The translations under genes were made by a program, and so were the position numbers. From Pseudanabaena sp. ABRG5-3 (GTDB taxonomy: Bacteria; Cyanobacteriota; Cyanobacteriia; Pseudanabaenales; Pseudanabaenaceae), in NCBI RefSeq assembly GCF_003967015.1, contig NZ_AP017560.1, forward strand, positions 3,780,048 to 3,844,047: a DNA stretch of 64,000 nucleotides, read 5' to 3'. Of this stretch, positions 28,357 to 36,244 are shown piece after piece. Position 1 is the first letter of the stretch, and every line of letters starts with the position of its first letter. The notes beneath the pieces are model-generated. The model had not been told where the DNA came from, searched no databases, and saw only the letters and a list, made by a program, of their open reading frames with translations.

Positions 28357-30987
28357 ATGACTCGCAAATCGTGGGATAGCTATTTAGAATTGGGCTTTTG
28401 GGATGGAGAAAGCGACAAATCGAAAAAACATAAATCTTTTCAACTTCCGGGCGCAAAACCCCATTACAACCCTGATCGCCCTGGGCAGGTGGAGCATATT
28501 GCCCTTGATTTAGTCCTCGATATTCCCCAGAAAAGCATTACGGGGACAACCAAAATTCGCTTGCGTCCTGTGCGCGATGGCATCACGGATTTGACTTTAG
28601 ATGCGGTGAACTTGCGGATTGACTCGGTGGCAATTACCGATCAAATTGCAGCAAAGCCCGATCCTGACAAGTCAAAGAGCAGATTTGATTACGATGGCGA
28701 ATTCTTAAAAATCTATCTCAATGAACCAACTAAGGCAAATGTACCCATTGAGATTGCGATCGCCTATGCTGCCGTACAACCACAGCGCGGTATTTACTTT
28801 GTCCAGCCCACGGAGCATCAACCCGATAAACCCACACAGGTATGGACACAGGGCGAAGATGAAGACTCACGCTATTGGTTTCCTTGTTTTGATTACCCTG
28901 GACAATTAGCAACTTCGGAAATTCGGATTCGCGTACCCAAGGAATTGAATGTAATTTCTAATGGGGAATTAATTGAAGTTAAGGAACAGAAAAAAGAGAA
29001 AATTTATCACTGGTATCAAAAGGAAGTTCATCCTAGTTATTTGATGACTTTAGCGATCGGTGATTTTGTGGAAGTCAAGGATGAATGGAAAGGTAAGCCA
29101 GTTACCTACTATGTCGATAAGTCTCGCACTGCTGACGAAGCTATCCTGACGATGGGCAAAACGCCCCGCATGATTGAATTCTTCAGCGAGAAGTATGGCT
29201 ATGATTACGCCTTTCCGAAATATGCTCAGGTATGTGTGGCGGACTTCATTTTTGGAGGAATGGAAAATACTTCCGCGACATTACTAACCGATCGCTGTGT
29301 CCTAGACCAGAGAGCCGCACTGGATAATCGCTCTAGTGAAAGCCTAGTGGCGCATGAATTAGCGCACCAGTGGTTTGGTGATTTGTTGGTGATTAAGCAT
29401 TGGTCGCACGCATGGGTCAAGGAAGGTGCAGCAACCTACGCCGAAGTTCTCTGGACTGACCATGAATATGGAGCCGAAGAAGCGGCCTATTATCGTCTAG
29501 GGGAAGCCAGAAGCTATTTGGCAGAAGATCGCGATCGCTATCGTCGTCCGATGGTGACTCATGTATATCGCGAAGCGATCGAGCTATACGATCGCCATAT
29601 CTACGAGAAGGGCGGCTGTGTGTACCATATGCTGCGAACCGAACTCGGTGATGATTTATTCTGGAAAGCGATTCATCATTTTGTGCGGACAAATGCCCAT
29701 AAAACCGTGGAGACCATTGATTTATTAAGAGCGATCGAGGAAGCCACAGGACGCAATATTCTCTTCCTATTTGATCAATATGTCTTCCGTGGTGGACATC
29801 CTGAATACAAGGTGGGCTATAGCTGGGATGGTGATAACAACTTGGCGAAGGTTACAGTTTCCCAAACTCAGGATGAACTCTTTGACTTGAAAATTCCCAT
29901 TGCCTTTGGATTTGAAGATAATGCCGAGTCGCAAGTTTTTAAAGTGCGCGTATTTGAGAAAGAACAGGCTTTCTATTTCCCCTTAAAGACGAAGCCCAAG
30001 TACATTAGCTTCGATCAAGGTAACAACTATCTCAAACAAGTCACTCTCGAATATGGCGTTGCGGAACTGAAAGCAGGCTTGCAGTTTGACCCCGATCCTC
30101 TTGCCCGTATCCAAGCTGCCGAAGCATTGGCGAAAAAAGGCGGATTGGAAGCGGTGAAAGCCCTCGGTCAAGCCTTGCTCGATGAGCCCTTCTGGGGTGT
30201 GCGTTTAGAAATTGCGGAGAATCTTGCTTCGATTAAGCTCGATCAAGCCTTTGAAGCCTTGGCTAAAGGATTAGAAGATGATAATCCCAAGGTTCGCAAT
30301 GCCGTTCTCAATGGCTTAGCGCAGAACAAGGTGCAGAAGAGTTTGGATTTGATTAAGCCATTCATCAAGAAGGGAGATCCTAGCTATACCGTCGAAGCTA
30401 CCGCCGCTAGATTGTCGGGCGAGTTGGCAGCGGCTTTGAGTCATGAACGGGAACCTTCTAAGGTGGTCAAACTCTTGCAGACAGTTCTCAAAGAACGGGC
30501 AGGTTGGAATGAAGTAGTCCGTTCGGGTGCGATCGCAGGTTTAGCTAAAATCAAGGAATCCGATGAAGCGCTAGAAACAATTCTCAAATATACGGAACCC
30601 GATGTACCTCAGCCCTTACGCCTAGCCTCAATTCGTGCCCTTGGTGCAATTGGCAAGTCGCAAACTAAACCCAAAACGGAAAAGATCCTCAATCGCTTGC
30701 AGGTGATTTCCCAAGAAACTTTCTTTTTAACCCAAATGGCAGTAGTTGGCGCTTTGGGACAAATCGATAGTGCTGGGGCAATTGGTGTCCTGCGATCGCT
30801 ATCTGACTCTACGCCCGATGGTCGGGTGCGACGGGTTGCCGATGAAGCAATTCAGCGTGTCCAAAAGGCGATCGGCAAGGATGCAGGCTTAAAGCAACTG
30901 CGCGAAGAACTCGATCAATTGCGTAAGGATAATCAATCCCTCAAGAGTCGCCTAGAGGCGATCGAGGCAAAATCTAAACCTTCCTAA
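28357..30987 (+). CDS. pepN: M1 family aminopeptidase with C-terminal HEAT repeats
   Basis: 876 residues. The peptidase part shows the substrate-anchoring GGMEN (300-304), the zinc motif HELAH (333-337) and the third ligand E356 in KEGAATYAE; the transition-state Tyr lies farther on. The C-terminal third (about 570-850) is a run of HEAT/Armadillo-like repeats (ARIQAAEALAKKGGLEAVKA, NPKVRNAVLNGLAQ), then a coiled-coil tail with DQLRKDNQSLKSRLEAIEAK. It removes N-terminal residues from peptides in the cytosol. The GGMEN and HEAT-repeat form is common in cyanobacteria. The gene symbol is used loosely. Confidence 0.9.
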   Translation: MTRKSWDSYLELGFWDGESDKSKKHKSFQLPGAKPHYNPDRPGQVEHIALDLVLDIPQKSITGTTKIRLRPVRDGITDLTLDAVNLRIDSVAITDQIAAKPDPDKSKSRFDYDGEFLKIYLNEPTKANVPIEIAIAYAAVQPQRGIYFVQPTEHQPDKPTQVWTQGEDEDSRYWFPCFDYPGQLATSEIRIRVPKELNVISNGELIEVKEQKKEKIYHWYQKEVHPSYLMTLAIGDFVEVKDEWKGKPVTYYVDKSRTADEAILTMGKTPRMIEFFSEKYGYDYAFPKYAQVCVADFIFGGMENTSATLLTDRCVLDQRAALDNRSSESLVAHELAHQWFGDLLVIKHWSHAWVKEGAATYAEVLWTDHEYGAEEAAYYRLGEARSYLAEDRDRYRRPMVTHVYREAIELYDRHIYEKGGCVYHMLRTELGDDLFWKAIHHFVRTNAHKTVETIDLLRAIEEATGRNILFLFDQYVFRGGHPEYKVGYSWDGDNNLAKVTVSQTQDELFDLKIPIAFGFEDNAESQVFKVRVFEKEQAFYFPLKTKPKYISFDQGNNYLKQVTLEYGVAELKAGLQFDPDPLARIQAAEALAKKGGLEAVKALGQALLDEPFWGVRLEIAENLASIKLDQAFEALAKGLEDDNPKVRNAVLNGLAQNKVQKSLDLIKPFIKKGDPSYTVEATAARLSGELAAALSHEREPSKVVKLLQTVLKERAGWNEVVRSGAIAGLAKIKESDEALETILKYTEPDVPQPLRLASIRALGAIGKSQTKPKTEKILNRLQVISQETFFLTQMAVVGALGQIDSAGAIGVLRSLSDSTPDGRVRRVADEAIQRVQKAIGKDAGLKQLREELDQLRKDNQSLKSRLEAIEAKSKPS

Positions 30988-30997
30988 TCTATCTATT

Positions 30998-31024
30998 GAA
31001 AAAGCACCCAAAGGGTGCTTTTTC
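30998..31024 (+). terminator. intrinsic terminator of the aminopeptidase gene
   Basis: GAAAAAGCACCCaaaGGGTGCTTTTTC. Confidence 0.8.
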
Positions 31025-31079
31025 GCTAATGACTAATTGATCCCTCCCAGCCCCCTACAAATCCACCTACGTTTTTAGA

Positions 31080-31170
31080 TATAGCAACCCTAAATGGTTT
31101 GTGGAATCGCAACCCAAAGGGTTGCGATTCCACAAACCTAAAAATCTACAAATGTTTTAGGACTGATATA
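31080..31170. repeat. MITE-like palindromic repeat, family A copy 2
   Basis: It starts TATAGCAAcCCTAAATGG and ends TTTTAGGACTgATATA. The arms GTTTGTGGAATCGCAACCC and complement enclose AAAG. Compared with 40381-40471, both arms changed together (AATCGCAA against AAGCGCAC). Confidence 0.8.
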
Positions 31171-31216
31171 AAATATATTTTACCAAAATACTAAATTTAA
31201 TATGAAATAATGTTGT

Positions 31217-31630
31217 ATGGCAAAAGATTTATACCATGATCTTGTTAAACGCGCCCTAGAAAAAGATGGATGGGAAATAACTCACGATCCCTATGAATTG
31301 CGTGTAGGTGGTGTAGAAATGTATATAGATATTGGGGCTGAGCAGATTATTGGCGCTAATAAAGGAAATGATAAAATTGCGGTTGAAGTTAAAAGCTTTA
31401 TTAGTCCTTCAAGAATTTCTGATTTCCACTTAGCACATGGACAATTTTTAGATTATCGATATGCTTTGGAAGAAGTAGAACCAGAAAGAATTTTATATTT
31501 GGCTGTACCTGATTTTGTCTATCGAACCTTTTTTAACCTAGCCTTTATTAATAGAGTTATACAGCGTAGTCAACTGAATCTTTTAGTTTATGACTTAGAT
31601 AAGGAGAGTATTGAACAATGGATAAAGTAG
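31217..31630 (+). CDS. xisH: XisH family protein
   Basis: 137 residues. Typical XisH sequence: DLYHDLVKRALEKDGW, ITHDPY, DIGAEQIIGA, IAVEVKSF, FLDYRYAL and the C terminus LVYDLDKESIEQWIK. The D...EVK arrangement fits a PD-(D/E)XK nuclease-like fold. XisH and XisI were named as controllers of fdxN-element excision in heterocystous Anabaena, but they are widespread in cyanobacteria without that element, as here. The reading frame overlaps the start of xisI by 13 bases. Confidence 0.93.
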   Translation: MAKDLYHDLVKRALEKDGWEITHDPYELRVGGVEMYIDIGAEQIIGANKGNDKIAVEVKSFISPSRISDFHLAHGQFLDYRYALEEVEPERILYLAVPDFVYRTFFNLAFINRVIQRSQLNLLVYDLDKESIEQWIK

Positions 31631-31959
31631 CTATATATAGACAATATATTCAACAACTAATGCAAGAAAGAGCAGATCGTTCTATGCGATCCTCAAAGGA
31701 AGTTGAAGCTCAGACGATTTTTGATGTGGAGCATGACCATTATCAACTGGTTTATGTGGGTTGGAAACGTAATGATATAAGAGATTACGGATGTTTATTA
31801 CATCTGGATATTAAAGATGGAAAGATTTGGATTCAATATGATGGTACTGAAGGTGGTATTGCCTACGAGTTAGTGAAATTAGGTGTACCGAACCAAGATA
31901 TAGTTTTAGGATTTCAACCTGCTAGAGTTCGCTCTGCAACTGAGTTTGCTGTGGGTTAG
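31618..31959 (+). CDS. xisI: XisI family protein
   Basis: 113 residues, complete XisI: YRQYIQQLMQERADR, VEAQTIFDVEHDHYQLVYVG, IKDGKIWIQYDGTEGGIAYE and a C-terminal VLGFQPARVR. It pairs with XisH; the overlapping genes imply coupled translation. The next gene (mcrC) begins four bases after the stop, so xisH-xisI-mcrC appear to be one transcript. No excisionase target or recombinase is nearby. Confidence 0.93.
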   Translation: MDKVAIYRQYIQQLMQERADRSMRSSKEVEAQTIFDVEHDHYQLVYVGWKRNDIRDYGCLLHLDIKDGKIWIQYDGTEGGIAYELVKLGVPNQDIVLGFQPARVRSATEFAVG

Positions 31960-31963
31960 TAAT

Positions 31964-33259
31964 GTGCCGAAAATTGTAGAACTATCCTTATTTGAATATG
32001 AATTGAGCAATGGTTTTAATTGGACGGATCGAGATCAAGAGGCGATCGCAAAGTTAGAAAAAATTGTGGGTGATCGCCTCTTTAGTTTTGAATTTCATAA
32101 TGGTAAGCGAGAAATCAGAGCAAAACAATATGTGGGTGTGTTTCGATTGGGACAGCGCAAGGTGGAGGTTTTGCCGAAAATGTATCGCTTTCCTGAAAGT
32201 GCTAAGCAGGAAGCAGTCCGAAATTTGCTTTATATGTTGGAATATACTAACCAGTTAAATGTTAAGCAATATTCTCTGGCTTCTTTATACCAACAGAATC
32301 TCGATTGGTTTGAGATTTTGACAAAGTTATTTGCGACTAATCTTTTGGAAGAGTGGCAAAGAGGTGCATTTCGGAACTATCAATCGATGAGTGATACTTT
32401 GCCTGTTCTCAAGGGAACGTGGAATTTAACAGAACAGTTGCGTCGTCCTGAACGCAAGCATTTATTTGCAGTAATATTTGACGAATTTACTGCCGATAAT
32501 CAACTGAATCGGGTTTTGCGCTATGTGGTAGAAAGGCTGTATCAGTTAACGCGCAATTTCCATAATCGCCAAATGTTGCATGAGTTGCAGCAATGGATGG
32601 AAGAAGTAACTTTATTGCCAAGGGTGAATGCTGAAGATTTGCGATTAATTCCCATTACGCGCTTAAATCAACGCTTTGAGCCGCTTTTAAATCTGGCGCG
32701 TTTATTTCTAGAAAACGAGAGCTTGCAATTATCCAGTGGCAATTTCCAGACTTTTGCCTTTGCTTTAGATATGAATAAGCTGTTTGAGGAGTTCGTAATC
32801 AGCTTTATCGATCGCCATCGTCACGAAATTTTACCAAATCATTTACAGAATTGTGAGTTGTTGCCACAATCCCAGCATGAGACAAAATATCTTGCGACTA
32901 CAGAAGGTCAGGACGTATTCCAGTTAAAGCCCGATTTGGTGATGCGTCAAAAATCCAGTTTCCCTTTGATTATGGATACGAAGTATAAGAGATTGAAAGA
33001 AGGCGATCACAAGTTGGGCGTTTCACAGGCAGATTTCTATCAAATGTACGCCTATGCTCAACGTTACAAATGTCCGAATGTATTGCTGATTTATCCGCAA
33101 GTGGTGGGGATGTCGGAACTTAAGGCTAAATTTGAGATAGAAAGAGGTACGATTACCGCAGCGACGATTGATCTTTGTGGTGATTTGAGTAAGCAGAGTG
33201 AGCGTGATAAGCTAGTAGAGAGATTGAGAGGGCTTTTTGCAGATAGTCAAGGAGTGTGA
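31964..33259 (+). CDS. mcrC: McrC-like restriction endonuclease subunit
   Basis: 431 residues from a GTG at 31964 (an in-frame TTG at 31946 would overlap xisI). The McrC pattern is clear: YVGVFRLGQRKVEVLPKM, NLLYMLEYTNQL, LEEWQRGAFRNYQ, a middle helical region and a C-terminal PD-(D/E)XK nuclease with KPDLVMRQ and LIMDTKYKRL, so the catalytic D...DxK is present. McrC provides the cleavage activity of the modification-dependent McrBC system, whose GTPase McrB is normally encoded just upstream. Here xisHI precede it, and the only mcrB-like gene lies 1.06 kb downstream and is frameshifted. Confidence 0.88.
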   Translation: MPKIVELSLFEYELSNGFNWTDRDQEAIAKLEKIVGDRLFSFEFHNGKREIRAKQYVGVFRLGQRKVEVLPKMYRFPESAKQEAVRNLLYMLEYTNQLNVKQYSLASLYQQNLDWFEILTKLFATNLLEEWQRGAFRNYQSMSDTLPVLKGTWNLTEQLRRPERKHLFAVIFDEFTADNQLNRVLRYVVERLYQLTRNFHNRQMLHELQQWMEEVTLLPRVNAEDLRLIPITRLNQRFEPLLNLARLFLENESLQLSSGNFQTFAFALDMNKLFEEFVISFIDRHRHEILPNHLQNCELLPQSQHETKYLATTEGQDVFQLKPDLVMRQKSSFPLIMDTKYKRLKEGDHKLGVSQADFYQMYAYAQRYKCPNVLLIYPQVVGMSELKAKFEIERGTITAATIDLCGDLSKQSERDKLVERLRGLFADSQGV

Positions 33260-33273
33260 AATGGCAATGCTCA

Positions 33274-33507
33274 TCAAATACTCTCACGGGGAAAGTTTAG
33301 CGACATCTCTTGTCTGACTTCGGCAATGTCTTCATCGCTGATGTTAGCACCACGCCACAAACCACGCAGAGATCTACGAGGCTTAGGTTCTATATTCAGT
33401 TCACGCTTAATTTCGGGGGTTACTTTTTCGATTAAGTTAATTTTATCTACAAGCGAAAGTTGCTTGGCTAGTTCTAAGACTTGCTCTAGGGTTACAACTT
33501 GAGTCAT
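33274..33507 (-). CDS. orphan antitoxin-like protein
   Basis: 77 residues. It has the pattern of cyanobacterial antitoxins that precede PIN toxins: LEQVLELAKQLSLVDKINLI, a basic Pro-rich hinge (KPRRSLRGLWRG) and ISDEDIAEVRQEM at the end. No toxin gene follows; the stop is 14 bases from the convergent mcrC stop, so the toxin has been lost or never existed. It may be left over from an insertion or loss event. Confidence 0.7.
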   Translation of the reverse strand: MTQVVTLEQVLELAKQLSLVDKINLIEKVTPEIKRELNIEPKPRRSLRGLWRGANISDEDIAEVRQEMSLNFPRESI

Positions 33508-33643
33508 AAGTTTAGACTTTTTGTAAGCTTTGATTTGTATGCTTTGATTTTACTCTAACAGTATCGGCATGAGTTGTCATGGCGCTTGTTAGGCGCAAAA
33601 TATGCATTAGAATATAATTCAGTATTGTTTAGGAGCATTCACA

Positions 33644-34147
33644 ATGTTGCTGCAAGAACTTAAAGAACAGGCTTATAAATTGTCAAAAAGCGATCGCCTT
33701 GATCTTATTGCGGCGCTAGTTCAGTCATTACAAAATCAGGTTGAGATTGATGATTGGCAATATTTAGCAAAACGAAATCATCCTTGGCGAAAACAGTTAT
33801 ATGTTAAGGGACAAAAATTACTTGCTTCGACTATTTGGCTAGACATGATAGCTAATGAAATGTCCATTGAAGATGCATCTGATAATTGGGATTTGCCTTT
33901 AGCTGCAATTGATGAGGTTGTTCGCTATTGTGAAAGTCATCAGAACTTGTTGAAGTTAGAGGCAGAAATAGGATTTTATAAATTGAATTATAATAATGAA
34001 AAATTGAATTTAGATAACGATGAACAGAAATTGTTAGATAATATTGAACATGATAATTGGGTAAGTACTCCTGATTCTAAATTGGAAATTAAGCGTTTTC
34101 AAGATATCGCTAAACGTCAGGTTTCGACACAAAAAATTGAATTATAG
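33644..34147 (+). CDS. DUF433-type antitoxin fused to a truncated second antitoxin
   Basis: 167 residues. Residues 1-30 are an antitoxin-type helix (LKEQAYKLSKSDRLDLIAAL). Residues 35-110 are a DUF433-like segment (HPWRKQLYVKGQKLLASTIW, NWDLPLAAIDEVVRYCESHQ). From about 125 on the sequence changes to that of a CopG/BrnA-like antitoxin (DNDEQKLLDNIEHDNW, EIKRFQDIAKRQVS), which stops at TAG 34145. The same frame continues to TAA 34271 with the missing ribbon-helix-helix part, so the second module is broken by a stop. No toxin gene follows. Confidence 0.65.
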   Translation: MLLQELKEQAYKLSKSDRLDLIAALVQSLQNQVEIDDWQYLAKRNHPWRKQLYVKGQKLLASTIWLDMIANEMSIEDASDNWDLPLAAIDEVVRYCESHQNLLKLEAEIGFYKLNYNNEKLNLDNDEQKLLDNIEHDNWVSTPDSKLEIKRFQDIAKRQVSTQKIEL

Positions 34148-34273
34148 ATATCAATACAAGACCCCGATAAAATTTATAGCTTGGCTAATCAACTTGGTAT
34201 TTCTGTGTCTAATTTTGCTAAAAATATTATTTATAAATATTTAAAAGGTGAATTAGTTGAAAAATCCAAATAA
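34148..34273 (+). pseudogene. remnant of a CopG/BrnA-like antitoxin C terminus
   Basis: Continuing in frame past the TAG at 34145-34147, 41 codons read SIQDPDKIYSLANQLGISVS, NFAKNIIYKYLKGELVEK, then TAA. This is the ribbon-helix-helix end of a BrnA-type antitoxin whose start lies in the preceding gene. A single stop mutation separates the two. Confidence 0.65.
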
Positions 34274-34314
34274 TTTAATAGAATTGATAAAATATATTAA
34301 AATAAAATAAAAAT

Positions 34315-35722
34315 ATGACTAATCAAAATAGATATTGGACAATACTTACTGGTTTTGAAAATAAAAAATGGGACGTATTCAAACAGCATGATCTTGTTGC
34401 AATTGACTTTCCAATTCTTAAATCACAAGGATTAGAAGGTCGTAGCATCATTGAAAACTTTATTAGTGGAATAAATATTGGAGACTTCATTATAGCTATT
34501 ATCCCTAAAAAACATACTGTTCTGGGTGTCGGTATAGTTAAGAGTGAATATATCTCACCACAAGATCCAAATAATCCATTACATAACCTTTCAACTTTTA
34601 AAGACATACGTTTTGTAGAATGGCTTACTAAAGACAAAGTAGAAGATTCTAGTTTAAGCTTTCTTGCAAATTTAAAAGATGTCGTGTCAAGCAGTTTAAC
34701 TAATCAAGAATACAATCAAATTAGAAAGTCATATTCAATCAAACACAGTATCAATTTACCTTCCTATTCTTCCATCTCTCCAACTTATTCTCAAAGAAAA
34801 CTCAAATTATTATTACAGAAGATTTCTAAACACAAAAATATAATTCTTTATGGTACATCTGGCACAGGTAAAACTTATACAGCCAAGCAGTTTTCTCAAC
34901 TTTTAGTCAGATCTCAAAAACCCGAAACAGTAAAATATTGTAAGCTTGTTACTTTTCATCAATCTCTTTCTTATGAAGAGTTTATAGAAGGGATCAAGCC
35001 ATTAACAAATAAATCAGGAGAAATTAGTTATGAAGTTGTTGATGGTGTATTCAAGCAAATTTGTAAACAGGCACTGTCAGATCTCCAAAAAACATATTTG
35101 ATTATTATCGATGAAATCAACAGAGCTAATATTGCTAAAGTTTTTGGCGAATTAATTACACTGATTGAAGATGATAAAAGGATTGGAGCGCGTAACGAAT
35201 TAAAAGTTACCTTGCCTTACTCCCAAGAAGAATTTGGCGTACCGAAGAATCTCTATAATATTAGGAACAATGAACACAAGCGATCGCTCGATTGCTCTTC
35301 TAGACATTGCCCTCCGCCGCAGGTTTACCTTTATCGAACTCAAACCTGATCCCGAACTCCTTAGAGACAAAGTTATAGATGGCATCAAACTAGACCGATT
35401 GCTCATCCAACTAAACAAACGTATTACCCTTCTCATTGGACGCGATTATCAAATTGGGCATAGCTACTTGATGAATGTCGAGAATCTAGAAGATCTAATC
35501 TTCATTTGGTATCACCGCATCATTCCATTACTACAAGAATATTTTTATCACGACAGCAATAGATTAAAAGCCGTGATAGGTAACGAATTTATGCAAGTAC
35601 CTGATATTAGTGATATTCCCGACTCACTCAAGGAATTTCGAGGTAATGAGACCCAGTATGAAATTGCTGAACTACAAGGAGATGAATTTAGCGCAGCAAT
35701 CTTAAACCTGACGAGTGGGTAA
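34315..35722 (+). pseudogene. mcrB: McrB-like AAA+ GTPase interrupted by one frameshift
   Basis: Two overlapping frames together encode about 468 residues of an McrB-type protein. Residues 1-120 resemble an EVE/PUA-like reader ([38 protein letters not shown]). The AAA+ motor has Walker [24 protein letters not shown], Walker [13 protein letters not shown] and the McrB segment [11 protein letters not shown]. The frame then breaks: after NLYN-I, one extra base (A at or near 35263) displaces [20 protein letters not shown] into the +1 frame, starting at about 35264. That piece holds sensor 1 and the Arg finger, so the gene as sequenced makes no complete motor. Sequencing error or programmed shifting is possible. 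Confidence 0.8.
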
Positions 35723-35822
35723 TAGGCGATCGCTATTTATCAGAATCCACCGTAACCAAAGGATTTTTAGGTGGGATGACACTATATGATAAAGACAATC
35801 GAGATTTTCTCATTTAACCTAA

Positions 35823-36242
35823 ATGCTCCAAATTACCAAATATACATCTCTCTCACTTGACGAAATTAATATTAGTGCAGTGCGATCACAAGGTGCTGGT
35901 GGTCAAAATGTAAATAAAGTCTCGACGGCAATCCATCTGCGTTTTGATATTAACGCTTCTTCCCTATCGCCTATTTATAAGGAACGTCTACTCAATTTAA
36001 GCGATCGCCGCATTACCAAAGACGGCGTAATCATCATTAAGGCCCAGCAACATCGGACTCAAGAACAGAATAAGGAAGATGCACTGACAAGACTGCAACA
36101 GTTAATCCAAAGCATCACGATCACACAGCCCAAACGCAAACCAACTAAACCCTCACGCAGCGCTCAAAATCGGAGAATCGATGATAAGAGTAAGCGTGGG
36201 GAAATTAAGGCGTTAAGAGGCAATATTAAAGATGTAGGCTAA
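35823..36242 (+). CDS. arfB: ArfB-type peptidyl-tRNA hydrolase (GGQ release factor-like)
   Basis: 139 residues. Domain 3 of class I release factors with the catalytic GGQ (VRSQGAGGQNVNKV, about 23-35), then FDINASSLSPIYKERLL, and a basic tail (KRKPTKPSRSAQNRR, KRGEIKALRG) that threads into the mRNA channel. There are no codon-recognition domains. ArfB/YaeJ rescues ribosomes stalled without a stop codon. Intact and of usual length; convergent with the CHAT-TPR gene, with stops two bases apart. Confidence 0.93.
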   Translation: MLQITKYTSLSLDEINISAVRSQGAGGQNVNKVSTAIHLRFDINASSLSPIYKERLLNLSDRRITKDGVIIIKAQQHRTQEQNKEDALTRLQQLIQSITITQPKRKPTKPSRSAQNRRIDDKSKRGEIKALRGNIKDVG

Positions 36243-36244
36243 GG

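Noticed and set aside
31217-31959. xisHI as evidence of a developmental excision element
   Set aside because: No recombinase gene and no flanking direct repeats are seen; xisHI are common outside such elements.
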